Position numbers and translations under genes: made by a program. From Opitutales bacterium (lineage in GTDB: Bacteria > Verrucomicrobiota > Verrucomicrobiia > Opitutales > Opitutaceae), in assembly GCA_018700525.1 (NCBI GenBank), contig JABITN010000073.1:1-64000 (forward strand): a stretch of DNA of 64,000 bases, in the 5' to 3' direction. The notes beneath the pieces were generated by a model. That model was not told the origin of the DNA and did not search any database. It saw only the letters and a list, made by a program, of their open reading frames with translations. This document shows positions 8,456 to 16,807 of the stretch, piece after piece (the first letter of the stretch is position 1; every line of letters begins with the position of its first letter).

Positions 8456-10036
8456 TTACTTGGCTCTGCTTCTTAGGTTGGCGACGGTGTAGTAGGGATC
8501 GTCGGGCAGAACTTCGACGTTTACGCGGTTGCCCGCTTTTTCGAGCATGTGACGGCAGTCCGGGGAAAGGTGGCGTAGACGAAGGTTTTTATCGGCATTA
8601 CGGTAGCGTTCTACTAACGAATTGATTGCTTCAAGGCCCGACATGTCACAGACGCGGGCGTGGCCAAAGTCGATCACGATATTCTTTACGTCGGAGCGGG
8701 CTTGGAATTTGTCTGTGAATTCGCGAACCGATCCGAAGTACAGTAAGCCTTGTAAGGAGTAAATGCGTTCGTTTTCCGTTTCTGTTTCTATGGTTACGAA
8801 AACGTGTTTCGAACTTTCCCAAGCGAATATTAGAGCGGACAGAATGATGCCGACGAAGACCGCTGTTGCTAGGTCATGCATGATCACGGTGATAATGGTT
8901 ACCGCTACGATGACGATAATCTCTGAAAAAGGAACCTTGCCGAAGGTGTTTAAGGAGGACCATTCGAAGGTGCCGATCACGACCATGAACATAACGCCCA
9001 CCAGGGCGGCTATCGGGATGACTTCGATTACGGGTCCCGCAACCATTATAAAGGTTGCTAGGGCGGCTGCGGCGGCAATACCCGAAAGGCGTCCCCGCCC
9101 TCCGGATTTGATGTTGATGAGAGATTGTCCGATCATCGCACAACCGCCCATGCCTCCGAAGAGTCCGGAGAGGAAATTCGCTCCACCTTGGGCAACGCAC
9201 TCGCGATTGCCTTGACCACGTGTTTCGGTAATCTCGTCGATGAGCTGCAGCGTCATGAGCGATTCGATAATTCCCACCATGGATACGATGAAGGCTGTTT
9301 TGAGTAGGAAGGGCCATTCGGTCGCCCACGCGATTCCTGTCGGCAAATGAGCTAATGGGAAGGAACCGGAAAGTTTGCCTTCGGGGTTGCTAGGCGACTG
9401 AGCCAAGATATCCGAGACTGTCGCACTATCCTTGAAAAATAGAAAAGCGATGACGCCTACCGAACCAATGGCCACAAGCGAAGAAGGGACTGCTTTGGTG
9501 ATTTTTGGAAAGAACTGAATCGTCACCATCGTGAGTGCAACTAAGCCGACCATGATAGCCAATGGCTGGCCGGAGAGCCATTCGCTGGTGTTCAGATCTT
9601 TGAACGAAGGGAACTGAGCCATTAAAATCACGATAGCGAGTCCGTTGACGAAGCCGATCATGACTGGATGCGGGACGAGGCGTATGAAGCGTCCGAGCTT
9701 TAGAACGCCAAAAAGGATTTGAATGGTTCCGGCGATCATGATGACCGCGAACAAATACTGAAGTCCTAGGCCCCCGCCAAGGGCGTCGCCGTGCTGGACT
9801 GCTTTGCCTGCTACCACGGCGATAGCGCCGGTTGCACCTGAAATCATTCCTGGGCGACCGCCGCAAGTGGAAGTTATGAAGCCCATAAAGACAGCTGCCC
9901 AAAGGCCGACAAGCGGATCGACTCCGGCTGCGAATGCGAATGCAATCGCTTCTGGCACAAGGGCCAAGGCGACGGTTAGGCCAGAAAGGAGATCGTCTTT
10001 GTAATTGGTGTTTTTGGTGCGAAATAGGTCGAACAT
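8456..10036 (-). CDS. SulP-family inorganic anion transporter with STAS domain
   Basis: This 526-residue protein begins with the SulP core: LSGLTVALALVPEAIAFA, then GLWAAVFMG and a GMISGATGAIAVV motif, followed by about 10-12 membrane helices, including FLSGLFGGMGGCAMIGQSL and MVVIGTFEWSS. A C-terminal cytoplasmic STAS domain spans roughly residues 410-515 (IVIDFGHARVCDMSGLEAI). Relatives move sulfate, bicarbonate or other anions across the inner membrane, usually by proton or sodium coupling. Near sulfatase genes a sulfate role is tempting, but several close SulP branches carry bicarbonate, so the substrate is open. It is transcribed alone and convergent with the preceding pseudogene. Confidence 0.93.
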   Translation of the reverse strand: MFDLFRTKNTNYKDDLLSGLTVALALVPEAIAFAFAAGVDPLVGLWAAVFMGFITSTCGGRPGMISGATGAIAVVAGKAVQHGDALGGGLGLQYLFAVIMIAGTIQILFGVLKLGRFIRLVPHPVMIGFVNGLAIVILMAQFPSFKDLNTSEWLSGQPLAIMVGLVALTMVTIQFFPKITKAVPSSLVAIGSVGVIAFLFFKDSATVSDILAQSPSNPEGKLSGSFPLAHLPTGIAWATEWPFLLKTAFIVSMVGIIESLMTLQLIDEITETRGQGNRECVAQGGANFLSGLFGGMGGCAMIGQSLINIKSGGRGRLSGIAAAAALATFIMVAGPVIEVIPIAALVGVMFMVVIGTFEWSSLNTFGKVPFSEIIVIVAVTIITVIMHDLATAVFVGIILSALIFAWESSKHVFVTIETETENERIYSLQGLLYFGSVREFTDKFQARSDVKNIVIDFGHARVCDMSGLEAINSLVERYRNADKNLRLRHLSPDCRHMLEKAGNRVNVEVLPDDPYYTVANLRSRAK

Positions 10037-10151
10037 GATGAGTTATGTTGCGTTCACTGCAAAATTGCAGCCCGAGGTACTCGTAGGAAAGACCTGAAAT
10101 GTAAACTGTGAAATCCAGTCCACCTATTCTAGATAGAAATAGAAACGTGAC

Positions 10152-10954
10152 TCACTCGGTACTATCTTGCGAAAAACGAGCTTCTCTGGGGGAAAGTTCT
10201 TTTCCAGTCGATTTGGCGAGACGAGTACACAATTTAGGTCGACGGGCGCGAAGCCAACGACGTCCGGTGCAGCGGTCGAGAAGAGTGAGATCTAATTCGG
10301 CGATTATCATGTTGTTCTCGGCTTTCCAGGTTTTAGCGAGAATGCGTCCGTAGCAGTCGATGATCATTGCATTGCCGGTCCTCAATTCGTCGTCATCCCT
10401 ACCCACGCCGTTACTGAAAAGAATGAACATTCCATTGTCGTGGGCTCGCGACGGAAGCCAGCGCAAAAGCCATTCGCGTCGGTTGGGGCCCTTGGATGCG
10501 TTTTCGACTAGATTGTTGTCATAGCAAACGAGGATGCCGATTCTGACCCCTAAGTGGGAATCGAAATCCGTGTAGTCTTGGTGGCTCGACATGTGTCGGC
10601 TGATGAAGCAGTGGAGCTTCCGGTGGCTATGAACGCAGCCATCGGGTTGAGCTGCGACGTAAGTATTGTAAAGCGCTCCATTAGGAGCTTTTTGGATGAG
10701 GCCAGCGACGATTATCAAGTTGTATTCTTTGGTGAGACGTTTGAGGTATTGGGGCGATAATCCGTTACCGATGTCATCGGACAGCGTATCGATTTGTTCG
10801 CGACTCAAATTGCGGACGTGCCAATAGCCTGAGATGCACATTTCTGGGAAAACGATGATATCGACGCTTGTTTACAGAATTCAGCGATTCGTTGAAGGTT
10901 GTAAGCTTTGTCGCCTGGACGGTGATTGAACTGAATGGATGCGGCTTTGATCAT
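10152..10954 (-). pseudogene. Carbon-nitrogen hydrolase (nitrilase superfamily) with 5' frameshift
   Basis: Two frames together make a nitrilase-superfamily protein. The first starts at ATG 10954 (MIKAASIQFNHRPGDKAYNL) and runs to about 10870. The second carries VDIIVFPEM with the catalytic Glu, HRKLH with the catalytic Lys, and GILVCYDNN with the catalytic Cys. In the second frame a TAA lies immediately before the VDIIVFPEM segment. Three to six residues expected at the junction also seem to be missing, pointing to a small deletion rather than a base-call slip. A fragment starting at MCISGYWHV (10841) would lack the catalytic Glu. The intact family hydrolyses C-N bonds of amides or nitriles in the cytoplasm. 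A GH43-like gene lies just upstream on the same strand. Confidence 0.7.
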
Positions 10955-10974
10955 AGCTTGTTCGCGAAATCGGG

Positions 10975-12021
10975 TTAATCTTGAAGTTTCTTGATCGAAA
11001 GTTCTGCAACGGCTAAGCCCATTTCTCCGGCGATGGAGTACAAGAGATAGGATTGACCAGCGTCTTCAAAGATCGCTGGATCGCGCAGTTGCTGGACTTT
11101 GATGCTGCCTCCTTTTTTGGATGGTTTGATTGGAAATTGGATACCTTCGTATTCGGCTGTTGGACGAAGAATTTCGACCGGTTCGCTCGCTGTCCATTGG
11201 TTCCAGTCGCCGATCATAGATACAGTGCTCAAGAGAATGCGTTCTGGGGCATCGGCTTTTCGAGTATAGAAAACAAGCAGAGTGTTACCTCGTTTTACGA
11301 CTGCGCTATGCCGGATGCGGACGTCGTCGCGTTTGCCGTATTGGTCATCTATTGTAACCGGGGCGATTAGCTGGTTTTCGCCGATCACCCATTCTTTGTC
11401 GTGATGTTGGGAGCGATTGAGGAATCCATGCGTGTCGATCGCGTAAAAAGCGCTGCGGTGCGAGAATACACGAAAGTAGGCCTGCCCTAAGACGCTTTGG
11501 GAAGCGGTGAAATGAATTCCGTCTTTGGATGTCGCCAGCGAGGTCTTCTGATTTTCACCATCGCGCGACCCGTGGTAATACATGCGGATTTGGCGTGAGG
11601 CATGATCGATATGAACATCGGGAGACGCTATGTGGCCAATGAAGGCTGGCGATTCTTCGAGTTTTAGCGTTCCAGGTTCGTAAACGGTCCAAGGGCCAGT
11701 TACAGCGTCGGCGTATGCCAAACGGATGAATTTACCGTCGTGATGGGCAAAATAGAGATAGTAATTGCCGAGAGGGCTTTTAATCCAGTCGGGAACGCGA
11801 ATGACCGAGGGACCATTGATTTTCGTTCCGAGCGTATCCGAGGAAGCGTGGGTGATGATTGGGTTTTTGGGTAGACGGTTGACAGTGATTTCGAAATTGC
11901 CACTTCGAATTATTTTAGGAGCGAACGTGCTTGAGAAGAGTGGCGATAGCAGGGCGGCGAATGAGAGAGCGAGGGACAGGGAGATGGGACGAAAGAGTGT
12001 GGATTTGCGTGGAGAGTTCAT
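10975..12021 (-). CDS. Secreted five-bladed-propeller glycosidase-like protein (GH43/GH32-clan type)
   Basis: The 348-residue product has a signal peptide (PISLSLALSFAALLSPLFSS) and a repeating beta-propeller pattern of short strand segments such as YYLYFAHHDGKFIRLAYAD, QIRMYYHG and TLLVFYTRKAD. These, with a late LRDPAIFEDAGQSYLLYS, resemble glycoside hydrolase family 43-like proteins, where the aspartate in RDPAIF often shapes the active site. The exact family and substrate could not be fixed. It is probably a periplasmic or secreted glycan-binding or cleaving protein. It is divergent from the lactonase-like gene, with 164 bp between starts, and 20 bp upstream of the broken nitrilase gene. 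Glycosidase activity is inference from fold. Confidence 0.65.
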   Translation of the reverse strand: MNSPRKSTLFRPISLSLALSFAALLSPLFSSTFAPKIIRSGNFEITVNRLPKNPIITHASSDTLGTKINGPSVIRVPDWIKSPLGNYYLYFAHHDGKFIRLAYADAVTGPWTVYEPGTLKLEESPAFIGHIASPDVHIDHASRQIRMYYHGSRDGENQKTSLATSKDGIHFTASQSVLGQAYFRVFSHRSAFYAIDTHGFLNRSQHHDKEWVIGENQLIAPVTIDDQYGKRDDVRIRHSAVVKRGNTLLVFYTRKADAPERILLSTVSMIGDWNQWTASEPVEILRPTAEYEGIQFPIKPSKKGGSIKVQQLRDPAIFEDAGQSYLLYSIAGEMGLAVAELSIKKLQD

Positions 12022-12185
12022 TAAATGGATTGATTGCGTACTTTTGATGGGAAAAGGGGTGCGTGGAGATGGTGTAAGTTATGATGCTAAGGGAATCTCA
12101 GTCTAATCAATTTGTTGGATTGATTTTGGAACAGTTGAATACGGGGAGTTGCTTTTTGCGCCAGGTAGGGGTTTGGTCGCTGAAA

Positions 12186-13277
12186 ATGAACACAGACCAA
12201 ATTGTAGAATACACAGCCTATTACGGAACGAGCGGATCAGATGAAACGAATGGGATCTATCGCCAGTTTCTGAGTAATGCTCCGTTGAGTTTGGATGATC
12301 CAGAATTGATAAGCCACCACAATAAAGCCGGTTTTATGCGGTTGAATCGAAAAGGCGATTTGCTCTATGCGATTGAGACTGGATCTGAAGGTGAAGGACA
12401 GGTGAACGCTTTTTCCCGCGATAGTAGTACGGGAGACCTATCTTTACTTGGTAGTCAAGCTGCGGGTGGTGGTGGCTTATGCCATCTAAATCTAGATCGT
12501 TCCGAACGCTGGCTTTTGTCGACGAGTTACAATGATGCATTCGTCACGGTTTTTCCTTTGGCAGTCGATGGGACGGTTGGCGAACTTTCGCAATCGTTTC
12601 AGCTCGAGGGCGCAGGGTCGCAGGCGAACCCTGAGCGTCAAGAGGCTCCCCATGCACATTCGGTCTATACGGACCCTACGAATCGCTACGTATTCGTGTG
12701 CGACCTGGGGATGGATCGGATTTACGTGTATGCATTTGATGTGGAGACTGGAGTATTGACACCAGCTTCGACTCCATATGCGAAAGCTGTTCCAGGGTCT
12801 GGACCTCGACATTTAGCATTTCATGGTTGCGAACGTTGGGTATACGCGATCAATGAGTTGAATGGAACCGTCGCTTTGTACGACTGGAATTCTGAGGTTG
12901 GACAATTAACTGCGCGGCAGTCGGTTAAAACGCTTCCATCCGATTTTATGGGTTCTAGTACCACGGCTGAAATTTTGATTCATCCGAATAATCGCTATTT
13001 GTACGCTTCAAATCGGGGGCATGACAGCATAGTGGTTTATTCGGTCGACGAATCCGATGGTTCGTTGGCGTTGGTCCAGCGAATTTCTTCGGGCGGCGGA
13101 CATCCGCGGAATTTCATTCTGGATAAGTCGGGTCAATTGCTGGCCGTTGCGAATCGCGATTCGAATAATATTGTTTTCTTCGAAGTGAATCAGGAGTCGG
13201 GAATGCTTGTTCAGCAAAAAACGGTTGAGAATGTACCTGTATGTACCTGTATCCGATTGCTAGGCCCAGAGAGTTGA
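12186..13277 (+). CDS. Lactonase-family seven-bladed beta-propeller protein (PF10282-like)
   Basis: Starting at ATG 12186 the protein is 363 residues and starts directly with the first blade (YTAYYGTSGSDETNGIYRQ), with no signal peptide. Repeated blade features are GFMRLNRKGDLLYAIE, PHAHSVYTDPTNRYVFVCDL and GSGPRHLAFHGCERWVYA. A late GGGHPRNFILDKSGQLLAVANRDS completes the 3-carboxymuconate cyclase/6-phosphogluconolactonase (YbhE) pattern. Such enzymes hydrolyse sugar lactones in the cytoplasm, which suits sugar oxidation. A longer frame from 12081 exists but its extra 35 residues do not resemble the family. Annotation as a true 6-phosphogluconolactonase would go beyond the evidence. Confidence 0.8.
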   Translation: MNTDQIVEYTAYYGTSGSDETNGIYRQFLSNAPLSLDDPELISHHNKAGFMRLNRKGDLLYAIETGSEGEGQVNAFSRDSSTGDLSLLGSQAAGGGGLCHLNLDRSERWLLSTSYNDAFVTVFPLAVDGTVGELSQSFQLEGAGSQANPERQEAPHAHSVYTDPTNRYVFVCDLGMDRIYVYAFDVETGVLTPASTPYAKAVPGSGPRHLAFHGCERWVYAINELNGTVALYDWNSEVGQLTARQSVKTLPSDFMGSSTTAEILIHPNNRYLYASNRGHDSIVVYSVDESDGSLALVQRISSGGGHPRNFILDKSGQLLAVANRDSNNIVFFEVNQESGMLVQQKTVENVPVCTCIRLLGPES

Positions 13278-13349
13278 GTGATTGGGCTATAAAAAAGCTC
13301 GACTAGATAAGCCGCGCTTCAGAAATTATTGGGAATTGGGTCTCACCAA

Positions 13350-14081
13350 TTATTTGCTGTCTTTTTTCTTCTCGTCGTCAGGTGGGCCGCCTTCGTAGGT
13401 TTCATTGCTCTTGTCCACTTCCTCGTCTTCGTCCCACTTGAGATTTTCGCTTTCGCTGATCTTCTTGGCTTCTTCGTCGTCGATTTCCGGGAAATCTTCT
13501 ATTTCCTCTTCTTCCGACTTTTCTTCTGCATCGTCTCCATCGAGTTCCCAACCGGCGGGCACATATTCGAGAACTCCTGTAAGTTCATCGAACATATGGA
13601 CATTGAGTCCCTCTATAAAATTGTTGTTCTCCTCCTCGCGTAGCTCTTCTTCTAGTTCGTCAATCGTAAGGTTCTGTTCGAAATCGATAATGTCGTTGAG
13701 CATGTTAACGCGAACGCGAGTAACATGATTCATCAGATCCGCATAGGGACCGTTTACTTCATCGACTACGTCAGGAAGGGCAAAGAGTGCTTCGTCTGTG
13801 TCAAAGAAGCTCTCCTTAGTACGGACTAGGCGTACGATGCCGTCGCCAAGGTCTTTTTGAATCTTAAACGCGATAAAAGCGCGATCCATAATGTCTTGGT
13901 CGAAATTGTATTCGCGGAGCGGTTCGGCGAGGTCGATTAAGTGAGCCATTTGGCGTGGATCGATGATACTCAAGCCGTCGACGTCCCAATGGACTTCGTC
14001 GCTGACTTCCTTAACCCACCAGTTCATGTCTTCTCCAAGACTGACTGTACACCATTCGATATGATTCGTTGTGCTCGGCAT
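13350..14081 (-). CDS. Hypothetical protein with very acidic C-terminal tail
   Basis: The family was not recognised. The 243-residue protein has no signal peptide or membrane segment. Residues 1-125 look globular with several tryptophans (EWCTVSLGEDMNWWVKEV) and hydrophobic helices. Residues 125-185 contain an acidic helix and a short globular stretch ending LEYVPAGWELDGDDAEE. The remaining 60 residues are mostly Asp, Glu, Lys and Ser, likely disordered. The clear ATG, single long frame and composition biased against random translation support a real gene. It is convergent with the lactonase gene (72 bp) and preceded by a 285-bp A-rich gap. A cytoplasmic role is assumed; nothing more can be inferred. 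Confidence 0.75.
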   Translation of the reverse strand: MPSTTNHIEWCTVSLGEDMNWWVKEVSDEVHWDVDGLSIIDPRQMAHLIDLAEPLREYNFDQDIMDRAFIAFKIQKDLGDGIVRLVRTKESFFDTDEALFALPDVVDEVNGPYADLMNHVTRVRVNMLNDIIDFEQNLTIDELEEELREEENNNFIEGLNVHMFDELTGVLEYVPAGWELDGDDAEEKSEEEEIEDFPEIDDEEAKKISESENLKWDEDEEVDKSNETYEGGPPDDEKKKDSK

Positions 14082-14366
14082 GTTTTTCCTAATTCGACAT
14101 TACCAAAAAGCGGGTGATAAGTTTAAGTCAACAAATGAAAGTCCAAAAAAGATTAAAAAGCGTAAAGTTTGCGTTTTTCGAGAGAAATAAACAAAAATGT
14201 AGACCAAAACATCTCTAGGATGTCCCAATAATCTGGATATGCGAATTTCTATCGTCAGCTAAATAACAAGCATCAGGCTTCCTTAGGTCTCAAGGAAGTC
14301 AAAAATCGCCTTTGCTTAAATTTTCTTTTCAAGGCACGACGCTTCTGATGGCTTCATGATTGAACC
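14082..14366. other. A-rich intergenic gap with one hairpin
   Basis: This 285-bp gap separates the divergent acidic-protein gene and pyrD. It is rich in A and holds no convincing reading frame or tRNA. A 7-bp perfect hairpin (CTTCCTT, 7-nt loop, AAGGAAG) lies at 14278-14298, about 70 bp before the pyrD start. It lacks a T-tract, so it is not an obvious terminator. Promoters for both genes should lie here, but no strong -35/-10 pair was identified. Confidence 0.5.
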
Positions 14367-15434
14367 ATGAGTTTCTTTTATAAAAACATCCTCAAACCGC
14401 TGTTTTTTCGTTTGGATCCAGAGCATGCTCACGAGTTGGTAGTGGGTTCGCTTTCGCTTCTTTCCAAAACGCCGCTAATTCGTCCGGCGATGGCTGCATT
14501 CAATCAATTGCCTCAGGCTTCGAAGCCTATTGAGGCTTTTGGATTGAAGTTTCCAAACCGAGTTGGTTTGGCTGCGGGATTCGACAAGAATGCGAAGTGT
14601 TGGCCAGCATTCGAAGCGCTTGGGTTCGGACACGTTGAAATTGGTACGGTCACGGCTTTAGCTCAGCCGGGGAACCCGAAGCCACGCATGTTTCGTTTCC
14701 CGGAGCACGAGGCGTTGTTGAACAGAATGGGATTTAATAATGATGGAGCCTTGGAGGTCGCTCAACGCTTGGAAACCTTGCCGGGGCCTGGTCAGCGAGG
14801 CATTCCTCTGGGAATTAATATAGGAAAGTCCAAGGTGGCTCCCTTGGATCAAGCGGTCGAAGATTATAGAACGTCGTTTCGGGCACTGGCGGATTATGCC
14901 GATTATCTGGTGGTGAATGTTAGTAGTCCCAATACGCCTGATTTGCGAAAGCTCCAAGAAGGGGATCGCCTGCGGGAACTGCTGAGCGAGCTTTGTCGCG
15001 AGAACGAAGTGCGTTTGGAGAAAGCTGGCGGCGTTCGTCGCCCGATTCTTCTTAAGATCGCTCCAGATTTGAGCGAGGGCGAGCTTGATGACATTTTACA
15101 AATTCTGATTGATCTGAAACTTGACGGTATCATCGCGACCAATACGACTATGTCTCGTGAGGGACCCTTTAAGGATCTTAATGAGGCTGGAGGTATTAGC
15201 GGGATGCCGGTTTGCGTGAAATCAACTGAGATTATTGCCCGAATCGCCAAGCAAACGGAAGGCCGGTTGCCGATCATCGGAGCTGGAGGTATTTCAAGTC
15301 CCGATACAGCTCAGGCGAAAATCGATGCAGGAGCGACTTTGGTTCAGTTGTATTCGGGTATGATATTCGAAGGCCCGCTTCTCGGAAAACGAATTGCTCG
15401 GAGCCTGGCAACGTCGTTTGGCGATTTGCAATAG
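14367..15434 (+). CDS. pyrD: Dihydroorotate dehydrogenase (quinone), class 2
   Basis: The 355-residue protein is a class 2 PyrD. It has the N-terminal membrane-associating helical extension (LFFRLDPEHAHELV), then FPNRVGLAAGFDKNA, FGHVEIGTVTALAQPGNP, the NRMGFNNDG segment and the active-site loop NVSSPNTPDLR with the catalytic serine. LKIAPDLSEGEL and the FMN phosphate loop IIGAGGISS close the barrel. It oxidises dihydroorotate to orotate and passes electrons to quinone at the inner membrane, the fourth step of pyrimidine synthesis. Length and all motifs are standard. It stands alone, convergent with dapF across 35 bp. Confidence 0.97.
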   Translation: MSFFYKNILKPLFFRLDPEHAHELVVGSLSLLSKTPLIRPAMAAFNQLPQASKPIEAFGLKFPNRVGLAAGFDKNAKCWPAFEALGFGHVEIGTVTALAQPGNPKPRMFRFPEHEALLNRMGFNNDGALEVAQRLETLPGPGQRGIPLGINIGKSKVAPLDQAVEDYRTSFRALADYADYLVVNVSSPNTPDLRKLQEGDRLRELLSELCRENEVRLEKAGGVRRPILLKIAPDLSEGELDDILQILIDLKLDGIIATNTTMSREGPFKDLNEAGGISGMPVCVKSTEIIARIAKQTEGRLPIIGAGGISSPDTAQAKIDAGATLVQLYSGMIFEGPLLGKRIARSLATSFGDLQ

Positions 15435-15469
15435 AAAGGTGATTCGAATCCTAGCGGAAGAAGAATCGA

Positions 15470-16279
15470 CTAAACGTTTACTGTACCGGTGAAGACCACT
15501 TTGGCGGGACCGGTAAGCGTTATGTTGCTTATGGTATCGCCATCACGTTGGAAATCGACCTTAAGAATGTCGCCACCGCGCACCCGAATAGTTAGGGGCG
15601 TAGGAATTTCTTTTGTCAGATTGGCTGCGATGGCAACTGCGGTGACTCCGGTGCCGCATGCGAGCGTTTCGCTTTCGACGCCGCGTTCGTACGTACGTAC
15701 CTTGATTATACCGTCGTCTTGAATTTCGGCGAAATTGGCATTGGTGCCTTCTGGAAAGCGTTCGTGATAGCGAATAGCGCTGCCTTCCGCTACGATGTCT
15801 ATATTATCGACGTTCTCGCGAAAGACGACTACGTGTTCGACTCCGGTATTCATGAAGTCGAAAGGGTATTCTCCCTGGGTAGTCGACAACGTTTGTCCGA
15901 GCTCGATGGAGTGGACGGGAGTCATTACAATGGTGAAAATGCCGTTTTGGGCAATCGCTTTCATTGGACCAGCGTCCGTGAGGAAGGAGACAGACTCTCC
16001 GTTGCCGACGCCGCTGAGTATTGCAAAAGAAGTGAAGCAGCGAGCTCCGTTGCCGCACATGTCTACGCGTCCGCCGTCAGCGTTGTAATAGAGCATGGTT
16101 GCATCGCTATCAGACTGCTGGGGTGGATTGAGGAGAATGAGCCCGTCAGAGCCGATTCCGAAGTGACGATCGCAAAGGGCAGCCACTTGCTCTGATGTAA
16201 GCTCGATTGAGCCGTCCAGGTTTTGGATCATCACGAAGTCGTTTCCGGCCCCATGCATCTTTGTAAATGCGATTTCCAT
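15470..16279 (-). CDS. dapF: Diaminopimelate epimerase DapF
   Basis: This 269-residue enzyme interconverts LL- and meso-diaminopimelate for lysine and peptidoglycan synthesis in the cytoplasm. Diagnostic motifs are FTKMHGAGNDFVMI at the N terminus, MCGNGARCF with the first catalytic cysteine and CGTGVTAVA with the second. PEGTNANFAE and RTYERGVESETLACG carry substrate-binding residues. Two symmetrical half-domains are apparent. The ATG at 16279 gives the usual start immediately before the first strand. The partner gene lysA is about 37 kb away on the other strand, so the pathway is dispersed. Confidence 0.97.
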   Translation of the reverse strand: MEIAFTKMHGAGNDFVMIQNLDGSIELTSEQVAALCDRHFGIGSDGLILLNPPQQSDSDATMLYYNADGGRVDMCGNGARCFTSFAILSGVGNGESVSFLTDAGPMKAIAQNGIFTIVMTPVHSIELGQTLSTTQGEYPFDFMNTGVEHVVVFRENVDNIDIVAEGSAIRYHERFPEGTNANFAEIQDDGIIKVRTYERGVESETLACGTGVTAVAIAANLTKEIPTPLTIRVRGGDILKVDFQRDGDTISNITLTGPAKVVFTGTVNV

Positions 16280-16451
16280 AATATTCGGCTTGTAGGATAC
16301 GATTCGGAGCAGATTTGCAATGCGGAAAAACGGTGACAGGTTTCGGAGATCACTGTGAGCCTTGGCGTTGGGAGGGGATATCCTATCAAGATCTTGCGGA
16401 GGTTTGAATCGTTACGCAGTACGATTTTCAACTAATCGGATTTAAAACGAT

Positions 16452-16784
16452 ATGCTTAACTGCCCGGAATACGATTCCGAATACAGCTACGAAGACGGAA
16501 TTGCGTTCGTTTGTCCGGAATGCGCCCATGAGTTGTTGCCAAATGAAGTCGGCGAAGCGGTGGTAGAGGATGCGGCTATCAAGGATGCAAATGGGAACGT
16601 TTCGCAGGATTGGGATACGATCACTGTGACTAAGGACCTAAAAGTAAAAGGCTCTTCACTGGTAGTCAAAGCCGGCACCAAGGCGAAAAATATTCGTCTA
16701 GTGGACGGAGATCACGATATCGAATGCAAGATTAGCGGGATTGGGGCGATGAAACTGAAATTGGAGTTCGTGAAAAAGGCGTAG
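16452..16784 (+). CDS. phnA: PhnA-like zinc-ribbon protein with one ribbon cysteine replaced
   Basis: The 110-residue protein matches PhnA along its length: an N-terminal zinc-ribbon segment, then VKDANGN-like and LKVKGSSLVVKAGTKAKNIRLV motifs and the closing LKLEFVKKA. E. coli PhnA, despite its location in a phosphonate operon, is not needed for phosphonate use; a general role is unproven. In this copy the first knuckle reads CPEY (Cys4, Tyr7) where the family has CPxC, while the second knuckle CPEC (Cys21, Cys24) is intact. The codon is TAC, one transition from TGC. Zinc binding is therefore probably weakened. The gene stands alone between dapF and a sulfatase. Confidence 0.88.
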   Translation: MLNCPEYDSEYSYEDGIAFVCPECAHELLPNEVGEAVVEDAAIKDANGNVSQDWDTITVTKDLKVKGSSLVVKAGTKAKNIRLVDGDHDIECKISGIGAMKLKLEFVKKA

Positions 16785-16807
16785 CGACGGTTTTACGCTA
16801 GACCTCT

